NCBI GenBank assembly: GCA_963760435.1
Contig: CAVXDE010000043.1
Coordinates: forward strand, 62,001 to 126,000
Length of the DNA: 64,000 nt
Reading direction: 5' to 3'
Source: JAFAXD01 sp963760435
Lineage (GTDB): Bacteria > Pseudomonadota > Alphaproteobacteria > Rhizobiales > Xanthobacteraceae
The notes under the pieces: generated by a model
Databases searched by the model: none
The model's input: the letters and a program-made list of their open reading frames with translations, nothing else
What the model was told of the DNA's origin: nothing
In this document: positions 8,674 through 17,810 of the stretch, one piece after another
Position numbering within the stretch: the first letter of the stretch is position 1
Layout of the letters: every line of letters starts with the position of its first letter
Made by a program: the position numbers and the translations under genes

Positions 8674-9471
8674 ATGGCTGTGAACGGCGCCCAGATCGTC
8701 ATCGATCGCCTGAGCCACATGTACCGTCCGCCGCACGGGAAACCGGTGCTGGCCGTCGATGATGTCTCGCTGGCGGTTGGCGAGCGTGAGTTCCTGGCGT
8801 TGCTCGGGCCATCGGGATGCGGCAAGTCGACCTTGCTCTATTTGCTCGGTGGCTTTCTGCCCACCGAGACCGGCAGCATCACGGTTGATGGCAAACCGAT
8901 CACCGGACCGGGTCCTGATCGTGGCATCGTATTTCAGCACTTCGCACTGTTCCCGTGGAAGACGGTGCGCGCCAACGTCATGTATGGCCTCAAGCGCGCC
9001 GGGCTGCCGCGCGAGGAGCAGGAGAAACGCGCCCAGGCCTTTATCGATCTCGTCGGACTGCACGGGTTTGAGGACAGCTATCCCTCGCAGCTCTCGGGTG
9101 GCATGAAGCAGCGCACCGCCATTGCGCGCACGCTGGCGATCGATCCGGAAATCCTGCTCATGGACGAGCCATTCGGCGCCCTCGACGCGCAGACCCGCAG
9201 CCTCATGCAGACCGAGCTCCTGAGCATCTGGGAGCGTTCGCCCAAAACCGTGATCTTCGTCACCCACGACGTGCAGGAAGCGGTCTACCTGGCGCGTCGC
9301 ATTGCGGTCATGTCGGCGCGTCCAGGACGCATCAAGGCGATCATCGAAACCAATTTCGACCGCCGCGATCCGCACTTGTTCAAGAGCAAGCCGTTCGTCG
9401 ACAAAGTGGATGAGATCTGGGATCTGGTGCGGGCGGAGGCCATCAAGGCGCAAGGGACCCGCTCCACATGA
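8674..9471 (+). CDS. ABC transporter ATP-binding protein, NitT/TauT family
   Basis: ATPase of an importer for nitrate, sulfonate or a similar small anion; members of this family also import aromatic acids and pyrimidine precursors. It has 265 residues with Walker A GPSGCGKST at 45-53, Q-loop VFQHFALFPW, signature LSGGMKQR, Walker B LLMDEP and the switch His in VTHDV. The PFGALDAQTR segment is typical of the SsuB/TauB branch. The stop overlaps the next gene's ATG (ATGA), so both permeases are translationally coupled. The genes downstream suggest an aromatic or N-heterocyclic substrate. Confidence 0.93.
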   Translation: MAVNGAQIVIDRLSHMYRPPHGKPVLAVDDVSLAVGEREFLALLGPSGCGKSTLLYLLGGFLPTETGSITVDGKPITGPGPDRGIVFQHFALFPWKTVRANVMYGLKRAGLPREEQEKRAQAFIDLVGLHGFEDSYPSQLSGGMKQRTAIARTLAIDPEILLMDEPFGALDAQTRSLMQTELLSIWERSPKTVIFVTHDVQEAVYLARRIAVMSARPGRIKAIIETNFDRRDPHLFKSKPFVDKVDEIWDLVRAEAIKAQGTRST

Positions 9472-10223
9472 CGGCCGCACTCTCCGGCGTGGCGTTTCGC
9501 TATCTGCCGATCGTCATTCTGGCGGTGCTCTGGCAAATGGCGAGCGAGTTCGGCTGGGTGTCGACCGCGGTACTGCCCCCGCTCAGCGCCGTGTTCGAGG
9601 CCGGCTGGGGCCTGATCACCAGCGATGACTTCTGGGTCAACGCCGGCGCTTCGCTCTACCGCGGCAGCGTGGGTTTGCTGCTGGCGATCGTGATCGGCGC
9701 CGCGCTTGGGATCGGCATGGCCTGGTGGCGGCCGGTCCGCGCGCTGCTCAGCCCGATCGTCGAGATCTTTTATCCGCTGCCGAAATCGGCGCTCATTCCA
9801 GTGACCGCGCTCTGGCTCGGGTTTGGCGATGCTTCCAAGATATTGCTGATCTTTCTCGGCTGCATGCTCCCGGTGACGATCGGAGCCTTCAACGGCGCGC
9901 GTGGGAGCGAGCGGACCCTGGTGTGGTCGGCGCGCAGTCTCGGTGCCGGTCGGTTGCGCACGCTGTGGGACGTGGTGGTGCCGAGCGCCATGCCCGAGCT
10001 GCTCAATGGTGTCCGCACCGCGCTCGCGCTGTCGTGGGTGCTGCTCGTTTCCTCCGAGCTGATCGTGGCGCGCGCCGGGCTTGGTTATCTGATCGGGTTC
10101 ATGGGTGACGGCGGCAATTACGACGGCATGTTTGCAGTCGTGCTGTTTGTCGCGCTGCTCGGCTTCATCGCCGATCGGCTTTACCAGGTGGCGATGCACA
10201 GGGCGTTGCGATGGCGCGAATAG
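9468..10223 (+). CDS. ABC transporter permease 1, NitT/TauT family
   Basis: Inner-membrane permease of 251 residues with about six hydrophobic segments. The EAA-type loop that docks the ATPase is seen near GAFNGARGSERTLVWSARSL. It follows the ATP-binding gene with an ATGA overlap and overlaps the next permease by 13 bases. Two different permeases in one operon imply a heterodimeric channel. Confidence 0.9.
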   Translation: MTAALSGVAFRYLPIVILAVLWQMASEFGWVSTAVLPPLSAVFEAGWGLITSDDFWVNAGASLYRGSVGLLLAIVIGAALGIGMAWWRPVRALLSPIVEIFYPLPKSALIPVTALWLGFGDASKILLIFLGCMLPVTIGAFNGARGSERTLVWSARSLGAGRLRTLWDVVVPSAMPELLNGVRTALALSWVLLVSSELIVARAGLGYLIGFMGDGGNYDGMFAVVLFVALLGFIADRLYQVAMHRALRWRE

Positions 10224-11056
10224 ACGACACGTTCGCGCCGACAAGGACCTGGCTCCAAAGGCCGCGGCTTGCGTCGGGCCTGCGCGCGTGTGGCCGGCAG
10301 ATCATCGCCTGGTCGCCGGTGATCGTGCTGCTGATCGCCTGGGAGGCGCTGGCGCGCAGCGGCCTCGTGACGCCGTTCATGCTGCCCACCTTCTCAGGCG
10401 TGCTCGAGCGCATCGCCACCGACACGGCCTCCGGCGACTTGCCGGTCGCGCTGGGGTTGACGTTGTGGCGGGCGCTCGCCGGCTTCTTCATCTCCGCGGT
10501 GGCCGGCATCGCGCTCGGCGTTGCCATGGCGCGCAGCCGCGCCTTCAACTGGTTTTTTGATCCGATCATATCGATCGGGTTTCCCGTTCCGAAGATCGCG
10601 TTTCTGCCCATCATCGTGCTGTGGCTCGGGTTCTTCGATCTATCGAAGATCACCATCATCGTCTTCAACAGCATCTTCCCGGTGGTGACCGCGACCGTGG
10701 TGGGTGTGTGTGGCGTGGAAAAAGAGTTGATCTGGTCGGCCCGCAACTTCGGCACGAGCGAGCGGGCGCTGACGTGGGACGTGTTGTTGCCGGCAGCCTT
10801 GCCGCAGATCTTCACCGGCCTGCAGGTCACGCTGCCCATCGCGTTGATTGTGGGCATCCTGACTGAGATGGCGATGGGCGGTTATGGAATCGGCGCCAGC
10901 ATGCAGACCGCATCCCGTTTCGCCGATTCGCTCGGCGTCTTCGCTGGGATCGTTGAGATCGCCGTGGTCGGCTATGTGCTGGTGAAATTGATGTCGCTGT
11001 TACGCGCCCGGCTGCTCATTTGGCATCCCGAAGCGCTCGAGCCGACTACGGCCTGA
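10211..11056 (+). CDS. ABC transporter permease 2, NitT/TauT family
   Basis: Second permease, 281 residues, with a longer cytoplasmic N-terminus (about 45 residues) before the first membrane helix. The ATPase-docking loop is TVVGVCGVEKELIWSARNF. It overlaps the first permease gene by 13 bases. The binding protein is not next in line: a small gene on the other strand lies between, and the binding protein starts 600 bases later with its own ribosome binding site. Confidence 0.9.
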   Translation: MARIDDTFAPTRTWLQRPRLASGLRACGRQIIAWSPVIVLLIAWEALARSGLVTPFMLPTFSGVLERIATDTASGDLPVALGLTLWRALAGFFISAVAGIALGVAMARSRAFNWFFDPIISIGFPVPKIAFLPIIVLWLGFFDLSKITIIVFNSIFPVVTATVVGVCGVEKELIWSARNFGTSERALTWDVLLPAALPQIFTGLQVTLPIALIVGILTEMAMGGYGIGASMQTASRFADSLGVFAGIVEIAVVGYVLVKLMSLLRARLLIWHPEALEPTTA

Positions 11057-11107
11057 TATAAGAATACGGCTTGAGAAATCCGGCCTTAGAAACGCTGCGA
11101 GCTAATG

Positions 11108-11137
11108 TGCGAGCGGGCAAACGCCCGCCCGCTCGCA
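11108..11137. terminator. Strong hairpin between permease and W-rich gene
   Basis: A perfect 10-base stem, TGCGAGCGGG pairing with CCCGCTCGCA, around a 10-base loop. It sits between the 3' ends of two convergent genes (permease 2 and the small gene ending at 11153). There is no clear T-run on either side, so it may be a weak bidirectional terminator or an RNA-stabilising hairpin. Confidence 0.5.
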
Positions 11138-11152
11138 GCAAGGACGGACCTC

Positions 11153-11404
11153 TTACCACCACCAGCGGCGGCGCCAGCCCCAGTACGGGCGCGGGCCCCA
11201 GTAGCGGCGATAACCATAACCCCAACCGGGGCGCCACCAGCAGCGATACGGCCCACACACCCAGGCTGCTTGCTGCACGTCGGTTGCGAGCTGATTGGCA
11301 GCGGGCGCAAGCCCGCTGATGGGCATCGCCGACGCAGCCGGCGCGATCAGACTGGCACCGCCCAGCGCGGTGGCAGCAACAAGAGCGACTTTCAGAGAAC
11401 GCAT
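11153..11404 (-). CDS. Small exported Trp/Arg/Tyr/Gly-rich protein
   Basis: An 83-residue protein with a signal peptide (residues 1-26, ending ASA-M) and the ribosome binding site AAGGAG upstream of the ATG at 11404. After a short linker the last 35 residues are very rich in Trp, Arg, Tyr and Gly (CWWRPGWGYGYRR, ending in three Trp). Such short GW/RY-rich exported proteins are common in Bradyrhizobium relatives; the function is unknown. It is antisense to and inserted in the NitT/TauT operon. Confidence 0.75.
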   Translation of the reverse strand: MRSLKVALVAATALGGASLIAPAASAMPISGLAPAANQLATDVQQAAWVCGPYRCWWRPGWGYGYRRYWGPRPYWGWRRRWWW

Positions 11405-11660
11405 TGGGGCTCCTTCTCCTTTTCCGCGACACTTAGGTCTTAACCCCCATCGCAAGTTCTCATAAAGACGATGTCGGGAATATGAAAGGCGCATTAATCT
11501 CGCGTTCAACTTTGCCGGCCGTTTTGCGATGCACAAGCCGCGCGACGTGGCGGTTGCTTCGCGGCGTGCTTGACAAGGCGCTGGCGGACACCTGATATCG
11601 CGCCAACACGAACAACAAAGAGTGCAACTCGTTCGTCCCGCAACCAAGGGGAGGAAGTCG

Positions 11661-12668
11661 ATGCGGTTTCGTACATTCGCGTTTGCGGCCATGATGGCCA
11701 TGGGCTTGGGGGCAACGACAGCCCAGGCCCAGCAACCGGTGAAGATCCGTATCGCCTGGGTCGTTCCGGTCGCAAACTCGCCGACCATCCTCTACGAGAT
11801 TCCCTCGATCCTGAAGCATAAGGGCAAGAGCTACGACATCGATCTGGTGCGCTTCCAAGGTACGCCGCCGATGATTACGGCACTGCAGGCCGGCGAATTG
11901 GACATCGCGCTGTTCGCGTTCTCGACGTTCGCGCTGGCGGTCCAAAACGCCAACATGCAGGACTTGCGCGTGATCGCCGATGAGGCACAGGAAGGCGTCG
12001 ATGGCTATTTCACCTCGCCCTACAATGTGCTGAAGGACAGTCCAATCCAGAAAATTCAGGATCTCAAGGGTAAGGTCATCGCTTCGGTCGGTCCCGGGGC
12101 GGCCGTCGACATCGCCATGCGGGCGGCGCTCAAACGTGCGGGCCTTGAGGACAAGCGGGATTACACCGTCGTGGAGGCAGGGTTCCCGAACATGCGGGCC
12201 ATGCTGGCGGACAAGAAGGCTGATCTGATCACGAGCGTGCTTCCGTTCGCCGGCGATCCCGAATTGCTGAAGATTGCGCGGCCGCTGTTCACAGTGAGAG
12301 ACGCGCTTCAGGGGCCCTCTCAGTTTGTCGTTTGGGCGGCGCGGGAATCGTTCCTCCAGAAGAACAAGGACGTCATGAACGACCTGATGGAGGATTCGGC
12401 GCGCGCGTTGCACTTCTATATGGACCCGAAGAACCGCGAGCAGTTCCTTGAAGTAGCCTCGCGGGTGAGCAAGCAACCGCCATCGGCATTCGGGTTCGCC
12501 TACACGAAAAACGATCTCTACCGGGATCCGAACTTTCGACCCAATCTCGAGTCGTTGCAACGGGCAGTCGATGTCATGCCCGAGCTCGGATTGCTCAAAG
12601 CGAAAATGGACGTCACAAAGTATGCGGATCTGAGCTATGTCGAAGAGGCCGCGCGGCGGCTCAAGTGA
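11661..12668 (+). CDS. NitT/TauT-type ABC solute-binding protein
   Basis: Periplasmic binding protein for the ABC importer encoded at 8.7-11.0 kb. The start at 11661 is chosen because GGGGAGGAAG precedes this ATG and it yields a clean signal peptide (residues 1-24, TTAQA-Q). It has 335 residues. The family layout is visible: IRIAWVVPVANSP, LQAGELDIALFAFS, DLKGKVIASVGPGAAVD. Similar proteins bind sulfonates, nitrate, thiamin precursors or aromatic acids. The genes that follow (FMN protein, aromatic hydroxylase, VOC enzyme) favour an aromatic compound, but this is inference. Confidence 0.88.
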   Translation: MRFRTFAFAAMMAMGLGATTAQAQQPVKIRIAWVVPVANSPTILYEIPSILKHKGKSYDIDLVRFQGTPPMITALQAGELDIALFAFSTFALAVQNANMQDLRVIADEAQEGVDGYFTSPYNVLKDSPIQKIQDLKGKVIASVGPGAAVDIAMRAALKRAGLEDKRDYTVVEAGFPNMRAMLADKKADLITSVLPFAGDPELLKIARPLFTVRDALQGPSQFVVWAARESFLQKNKDVMNDLMEDSARALHFYMDPKNREQFLEVASRVSKQPPSAFGFAYTKNDLYRDPNFRPNLESLQRAVDVMPELGLLKAKMDVTKYADLSYVEEAARRLK

Positions 12669-12750
12669 GGCGCCGTGTTGTTGCTATGATGTGAAGTCTC
12701 TGATCCACTGCACTCATTATCCATCCTGCTGACCTGAAGGAGCGTTTATC

Positions 12751-13185
12751 TTGACCAGCATCCCAAAGCCTCTGCACGAGCCCATCAATACGGCTTTCCC
12801 GGCGAACCCGTGCCTGGTCGCCAGCGTGCTGCCGAACGGGTTCGCGCAAGTTTCCCCGCGCGGCAGCGTCATGGTGCTCGATGACGCGCATCTCGCGATC
12901 TGGGAACGCGGCAAGGGCTCGACCAACGCAGCGCTCACGGACGGCACCAAGATCACCGTGTTCTTCCGCAATCCGAAGCTGCGCGAATCCGGCACGCTGC
13001 CCAAAGGCGGAATTGCGCGCTTCTACGGCACTGCCAAGGTCCACAAGTCAGGTCCGGTTTATGACGAGGTCTGGCAGAAGCTGGTTCAGCCGGAAAAAGA
13101 TCGCGATCCGGACAAGAAGGGCTACGCGGTGACGATCAGCGTCGATCGCGCCGAGGACCTCGACGGGTTGCCGCTCAATTTGTAA
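12751..13185 (+). CDS. Pyridoxamine 5'-phosphate oxidase-like FMN-binding protein
   Basis: 144 residues with the split-barrel pattern of PPOX-family proteins: LVASVLPNGFAQVSPRGSV, then a strand giving TKITVFFRNP and GIARFYGTAKVH. The start is a TTG at 12751, supported by AAGGAGCG eight bases upstream; there is no ATG or GTG in a better position. Such proteins bind FMN or F420 and may reduce or oxidise small substrates. Its place between a binding protein and an FAD hydroxylase suggests a role in the same pathway. Confidence 0.8.
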   Translation: MTSIPKPLHEPINTAFPANPCLVASVLPNGFAQVSPRGSVMVLDDAHLAIWERGKGSTNAALTDGTKITVFFRNPKLRESGTLPKGGIARFYGTAKVHKSGPVYDEVWQKLVQPEKDRDPDKKGYAVTISVDRAEDLDGLPLNL

Positions 13186-13204
13186 TTGCTTGTGGAGGTT
13201 CGTA

Positions 13205-13229
13205 GACCCGCGCCGGGTCGGCGCGGGTC
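13205..13229 (+). other. Intercistronic GC hairpin
   Basis: GACCCGCGCC and GGCGCGGGTC form a perfect 10-base stem with a 5-base loop between the FMN protein and the hydroxylase gene. No T-run follows, so it is more likely an RNA-processing or partial-attenuation structure than a full terminator. Confidence 0.45.
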
Positions 13230-13244
13230 CAACAACAGGACGTA

Positions 13245-14903
13245 ATGCGCGAGATCCCGGTCCTCATCGTCGGCGGAGGCCCAGTGGGCCTCGCGCTGGC
13301 TCTCGACCTCGGTTGGCGTGGTGTGCCCTGCCTTTTGGTCGAGCAGACCGACGGCGAGGTGATCGATGCCAAGATGTTCGCGACCGGCATCAGGACCGTC
13401 GAATTCTGCCGGCGCTGGGGCATTGCCGAGAAGGTCAAGCACTGGGGCTTCCCGGAGGACTTTCCTTTCGACAATGTGTTCGTGACCAGTCTGAACAGTC
13501 ACGAGCTTGGCCGCATCCCGATGCCGCCGCAGCGCGATCAGGCGGCTTTTCCAACAAGTCCGGAGCGCTTCGCGCACTGTCCGCAGTTTGTATTTGATCC
13601 GATTCTCGCCGACGCGGTGCGCGCGTTTCCGTCCGTCAATTTAAGCTATCACTGCCGGCTGAGCGTATTTGCGGACACGGGCGATGGCGTGACGGCGACG
13701 CTCGTCGACGAGGCGACGGGCACGCAGGAAACCGTGCGCACGCACTATCTGATCGGGTGCGATGGCTTCGGCAGCACGGTGCGCAAGGCGCTCGGCATCG
13801 AGATGCGCGGCATTGCGATGATCAATCGCTCGATCAACGTCATGTTCAGCGCGCCGGCGTTGTGGGAAACCCATAACAAGGGCAAGGCCGGTCGCTACGT
13901 CATCATCGGTCCGGAAGGCGCCTGGGCGAGCCTGACGCCGGCCGATGGCCGCGAGCTCTGGCGGCTGATGATCCACGGCGAGCCCGACACTGACCCGGAG
14001 GCGATCGATGCCACCGCGGAGGTGCGTCGGGCCATCGGGCGCGACATCGATTTCCGAATCCTCAAGGTGGGTCATTGGGTGCGTCGCCGGATGGTCGCGG
14101 ACCACTACGGACGCGGCCGTGTGTTTCTCGCCGGCGACGCGGTGCATGTGATGCCGCCCAACGGTGGGCTCGGCATGAACACCGGCATCGGCGATGCGGT
14201 TGATCTCGGCTGGAAACTGGCCGCGGTCTATCACGGCTGGGGCGGGCCGGAGCTGCTCGCGAGCTACGAATGCGAACGGCGGCCAGTTGGGATACGCCAA
14301 TGCGACGAGGCGATGCGCAACTTCGAGCGCTATGGCTCGCGCAAGCCAGTCCCGCATGTCACCGACCAGACCGCCGAGGGAGAACGCGTGCGACGCGAGC
14401 TCGGGCAGCGACTCGCCTCCAGCAACTCGCTGGCGTGGGAGAACCCGCTGCACACCCACCTCGGCTATTGTTACGCAGGCTCCCCGATCATCGTGCCCGA
14501 TGGTCCGCCGCCGCCGGAGCCTGAGGATACGCGAGTCTATCACCCGACCAGTCAGCCGGGATGCCGGGCCCCGCATGCGTGGCTCGCTGACGGGCGGTCG
14601 ACGCTTGATCTGTTCGGTCGCAACTTCACGCTGCTGCGGCTTGGTTCTGATGCACCGGAGGCAGCGCGGCTCGTGGCCGCGGCCGCCCGCGCCCGCGTGC
14701 CCCTCGATTGTGTGACTCTCACCGAGCCCGAGGTCGTGCAACTCTATCGATCCAAGCTCGTGCTGGTGCGGCCTGATGGGCATGTTGCCTGGCGGTCCGA
14801 TGCGCTGCCTGCCGATGCCGACGGGCTGATTGCGCGCGTCCGCGGCGACGGCAGAGCTGTTGATCAATTCGAGCCGGTTGGATCGCAGGCGAAATCCGCC
14901 TAA
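13245..14903 (+). CDS. FAD-dependent aromatic hydroxylase (PheA/TfdB/MhpA type)
   Basis: Single-component flavoprotein monooxygenase that would hydroxylate a phenolic ring with NAD(P)H and O2. It has 552 residues. The Rossmann GxGxxG is at residues 10-15 (VGGGPVGLA), the DG motif near 171 (GCDGFGS) and the GD motif near 297 (GDAVHVMPPNGGLGMN). A C-terminal thioredoxin-like domain (LFGRNFTLLRLG, HVAWRSD) is present, as in phenol hydroxylases. The VOC gene follows after 32 bases, fitting a hydroxylation and ring-cleavage or rearrangement sequence. The substrate is unknown. Confidence 0.9.
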   Translation: MREIPVLIVGGGPVGLALALDLGWRGVPCLLVEQTDGEVIDAKMFATGIRTVEFCRRWGIAEKVKHWGFPEDFPFDNVFVTSLNSHELGRIPMPPQRDQAAFPTSPERFAHCPQFVFDPILADAVRAFPSVNLSYHCRLSVFADTGDGVTATLVDEATGTQETVRTHYLIGCDGFGSTVRKALGIEMRGIAMINRSINVMFSAPALWETHNKGKAGRYVIIGPEGAWASLTPADGRELWRLMIHGEPDTDPEAIDATAEVRRAIGRDIDFRILKVGHWVRRRMVADHYGRGRVFLAGDAVHVMPPNGGLGMNTGIGDAVDLGWKLAAVYHGWGGPELLASYECERRPVGIRQCDEAMRNFERYGSRKPVPHVTDQTAEGERVRRELGQRLASSNSLAWENPLHTHLGYCYAGSPIIVPDGPPPPEPEDTRVYHPTSQPGCRAPHAWLADGRSTLDLFGRNFTLLRLGSDAPEAARLVAAAARARVPLDCVTLTEPEVVQLYRSKLVLVRPDGHVAWRSDALPADADGLIARVRGDGRAVDQFEPVGSQAKSA

Positions 14904-14935
14904 GCTGCCAGCAAATTTGAATGACGGAGGAGCCG

Positions 14936-15505
14936 ATGAACGTCCACGCCAAGCCCGAGACCAAACCGCTCACCACCTTGCCGAAGCGGCTGCATCACTA
15001 CGCCTTCGTGGTGAAGGATCACGAAGCGAACCGGCGGTTCTGGGAAGACGTCATCGGCATCCCGCTCACCGCCACCTGGTGCGAGCGTGCCTATAACGGC
15101 ACCGTCGGACGCGACATCGACTACTGCCACACGTTCTATTCGCTCGCCGACGGCGGCGCGCTCGCGTTCTTCCAATATGCCGACGCCGATGTGTATGACG
15201 CGCTCAAGGCGGTGCGGCCGGAGCAAGGCCAGCACTTCGCCATGCTGGTCGATCACAAGACCTACGGCGAGATCGCCGAGCGCGTGAAGGCTGCCGGCCT
15301 GCCGTTCCGCGAGACTGACCACGGCTACTGCAAGTCGATCTACACGGCGAGCCCGGACGGGCTGAAGGTCGAGTTCACCATCGACGCGCCTGACGTCGAG
15401 CAGATCAACGCCATGCGCCTCAAGGATTGCCACTCCGAGCTCAAACGCTGGCTCGCCGGCGACCGTCGGACCAACAACCACGACCGCCACGGGATTACGA
15501 CGTAG
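14936..15505 (+). CDS. VOC-superfamily metalloenzyme (glyoxalase/extradiol dioxygenase fold)
   Basis: 189 residues from the ATG at 14936, which is preceded by GGAGGAG; the frame can be read from 14921 but that would bury the ribosome binding site. Likely metal ligands are the His in HHYAFVV, the His in QHFAMLVD and the Glu in LKVEFTID, the usual VOC arrangement. The product could be a ring-cleaving dioxygenase or an isomerase. It is the last gene of the hydroxylase group and is followed by a repeat block. Confidence 0.8.
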   Translation: MNVHAKPETKPLTTLPKRLHHYAFVVKDHEANRRFWEDVIGIPLTATWCERAYNGTVGRDIDYCHTFYSLADGGALAFFQYADADVYDALKAVRPEQGQHFAMLVDHKTYGEIAERVKAAGLPFRETDHGYCKSIYTASPDGLKVEFTIDAPDVEQINAMRLKDCHSELKRWLAGDRRTNNHDRHGITT

Positions 15506-15512
15506 CAACTGC

Positions 15513-15727
15513 CCTCGTCCTGAGGAGCCTGGTCCCGTAGGGACCAGGCGTCTCGAAGGACGGCCACAAGCGACGCTGTCGCCCTTGGCCATCCTTCGAG
15601 ACGCTCGCGCACCCTCATCCTGAGGGACCGACCTCGTCCTTCGAGACGCACGCGGGCAGAGCCCGCGTGCTCCTCAGGATGAGGTCGGTCATCGAAGGAA
15701 GCGCGCGAGCTCCTCAGGATGAGGTCT
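15513..15727. repeat. Palindromic intergenic repeat block 1
   Basis: Several interleaved copies of CTCATCCTGAGG(A) and CCATCCTTCGAGACG, in both orientations, around variable short stems (for example CACGCGGGC with GCCCGCGTG). Each pair folds into a hairpin. The same words recur at 4585-4634 and 38138-38352. They lie between the VOC gene and the next transport operon. Confidence 0.8.
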
Positions 15728-15806
15728 GAGAAGTTTCCGCGTGTAACAGCGCTGGTCGTTCAACAAAAACATCAACCGCTTGCATGCGGCCCCAGGGAGG
15801 AACAAC

Positions 15807-16923
15807 GTGCGTCGCTTCATCTCGTTACTCGCTTTTGCAGCCGCGTCGCTTGCGATCAGCGTCCCTGCTCACGCCCAGCAGGACTTCAAGATCGGCGTGG
15901 TCGAATCGCTCACCGGCGGTTTCGCGGGGCCGGCGCGCGATACCATGGACGGGCTCGACGCCTGGATGAAAGCCCGCGGGCTCCCGGGCAAGAAGGTCGT
16001 GCTAACCACCCTCGATGACGAGACCAACGGGGTCAGCGCCGCCAACGCGTTCCGGCGGCTCGCCGGCGATCCCGACATTCACCTGATCTACTTGTTCATC
16101 CCGTCGAGCTCGGCGATGGCGGTGAAGACACTCGCCTCCGAGTTCAAGGTTCCGATCATCTCCGGCGGCGCCGCCGACGCGCTGGGCACGCCGGCCGATC
16201 CCTATTTGTTCAAGGTGGCGCCAGCGACACGCGATTTCATGACGCGACTTGCCCAGTATATCAAACAGAAAGGCTACAAGCGCCTCGCCATGCTGGAGCC
16301 GAACGACGCCTTCGGTCAGTCTGAAATCGCCAACATGAAGAAGTTTGCGCCCGAATACGGCTTCGACCTGGTCGCCGTCGAGACGCTCGGCGTCGAGGAT
16401 ACCAACTTCAACGCCCAGCTCACCCGCATCCGCGCCGCCAACCCGGATGTGATCTACGATGGCGCCTCGGGTCGCGCCGCTATCCTCACGTTCAAGCAGA
16501 TCAAGCAGCTGGGTCTCACAATGCCCCTGATCATGGGGCAGTCGGTGGTGGCCAAACCGTTCTTCGAAGGGATCGGCGGGGCCGAAGTGGCGGATGGCTT
16601 GATCGTGCCGATCCAGCTCGGCTCGTTCGGCAGCAAGGCCGGCGGCGACACCGCCAAGTTCTACGCCGAGCTCGAAAAAGGCCTTGGTCACAATGCGGTC
16701 TACTACAACACCTTCGGCTTCGACGTCGGGCTCATCACCGAAGCGGGGGTCGCCAATTCGGACGGCTCGCGTCAAGGCATCCGGGATGCGCTTGATAAGC
16801 TTAAAGACATGCCGGCACTCAATGGTCCGGTGACCTACACGCCCGAGGACCATACGGGGCAGAATTTTCATTCGATCGGCATGGGCCGAACTCGAGAAGG
16901 GCATACCGGTACTCATTAATTGA
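15807..16923 (+). CDS. Branched-chain-type ABC solute-binding protein (LivK-like), 3' frameshift
   Basis: Periplasmic receptor of the Liv-type importer that follows. The start is a GTG at 15807 after GGGAGGAAC, giving a signal peptide cut at AHA-Q. Features include the FKIGVVESLTGGFAGPARD strand and helix and the AMLEPNDAFGQSEI hinge region. The literal frame ends at 16919 with RTREGHTGTH, which is unlike the family. Dropping one G in the GGG at about 16884 gives AELEKGIPVLIN and a stop at 16921-16923, overlapping the TTG of the permease. I therefore take the true end as 16923. Confidence 0.85.
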
Positions 16924-17810
16924 CTGAGGTCTTCTTTCAACTCCTCCTGCCGGGTCTGACGACCGGGTGCGTTTACGCGCTGGTGGCGCTTGGCTTCGTG
17001 CTGACCGCCAATGTGTCCGGCGTGGTGAACTTCGCCCAGGGCGAGTTCGTCATGCTGGGTGGCATCGCGTCGGCGGCGCTCGTCGCGTACGGGCTGCCGT
17101 TGTGGGTCGCTATCATCATCGCCACGCTTATCGGCGCGGCAGTCGCTGCCGCGCAGGAGCGCCTCACGCTGGCGCCGGTGCGTGACGCGCCGCATTTCAT
17201 CCGCATCACGATTACGCTCGGCGTCGCCGTCGTGCTGCGCGGGATTGCGCTGCTGCTGTTCGGCAAAGACCCCCTGTTCCTGCCAGGCTTCACGGGCGAG
17301 GGGACGTTCACGCTCGCCGGCGCGGTGCTCCCGGTACAGAGCCTGTGGGTCTGGGCGGCAACGGCCGCCTTGCTCGGCGCCACGTTCTGGTTTCTCAAGT
17401 TCACCGACACCGGCCGCGCGGTGCGCGCCTGCTCCATCAACCTGCGCGCCGCCCGCCTGATGGGGATCGACGCCGAGCGCCTGACGCTCCTGATCTTTGC
17501 CCTGGCAGGCGCCAGCGGTGCGCTGGTTGGAGTCGTCATCACCCCGATCGTGCTGGCGACCTGGGACGCCGGTGTGTCCTACGGCCTCAAGGGGTTCATT
17601 GGCGCCATACTCGGCGGCATGCGCAATCCGGTCGTGGCGGTGCTTGGTGGGCTTGGCATCGGTGTCGTTGAATCGCTGGCCGCGGGCTATGTCTCGTCCG
17701 GCTACAAGGACGCGATCGTCTACGGAATTCTCATCTTTTATTTGTTGATCCGCGGCGGCGTGTTTCTGTTTGGCCGCGCTTCGCTTGCCAGCGGTGCGAG
17801 CGACACATGA
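16920..17810 (+). CDS. livH: Branched-chain-type ABC permease, LivH
   Basis: Inner-membrane permease of 296 residues with about eight hydrophobic segments. Family marks are TTGCVYALVALGFVL, NFAQGEFVMLGG and the C-terminal GAILGGMRNPVVAVLGGL. It starts with TTG at 16920, overlapping the binding protein's corrected stop, and its own stop overlaps the next ATG (ATGA). This tight overlap supports one polycistronic operon. Confidence 0.9.
   Translation: MTEVFFQLLLPGLTTGCVYALVALGFVLTANVSGVVNFAQGEFVMLGGIASAALVAYGLPLWVAIIIATLIGAAVAAAQERLTLAPVRDAPHFIRITITLGVAVVLRGIALLLFGKDPLFLPGFTGEGTFTLAGAVLPVQSLWVWAATAALLGATFWFLKFTDTGRAVRACSINLRAARLMGIDAERLTLLIFALAGASGALVGVVITPIVLATWDAGVSYGLKGFIGAILGGMRNPVVAVLGGLGIGVVESLAAGYVSSGYKDAIVYGILIFYLLIRGGVFLFGRASLASGASDT

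Noticed and set aside
15513..15727. Repeat block considered as a CRISPR array
   Set aside because: The units are alternating inverted palindromes with no uniform spacers, and no cas genes are present.
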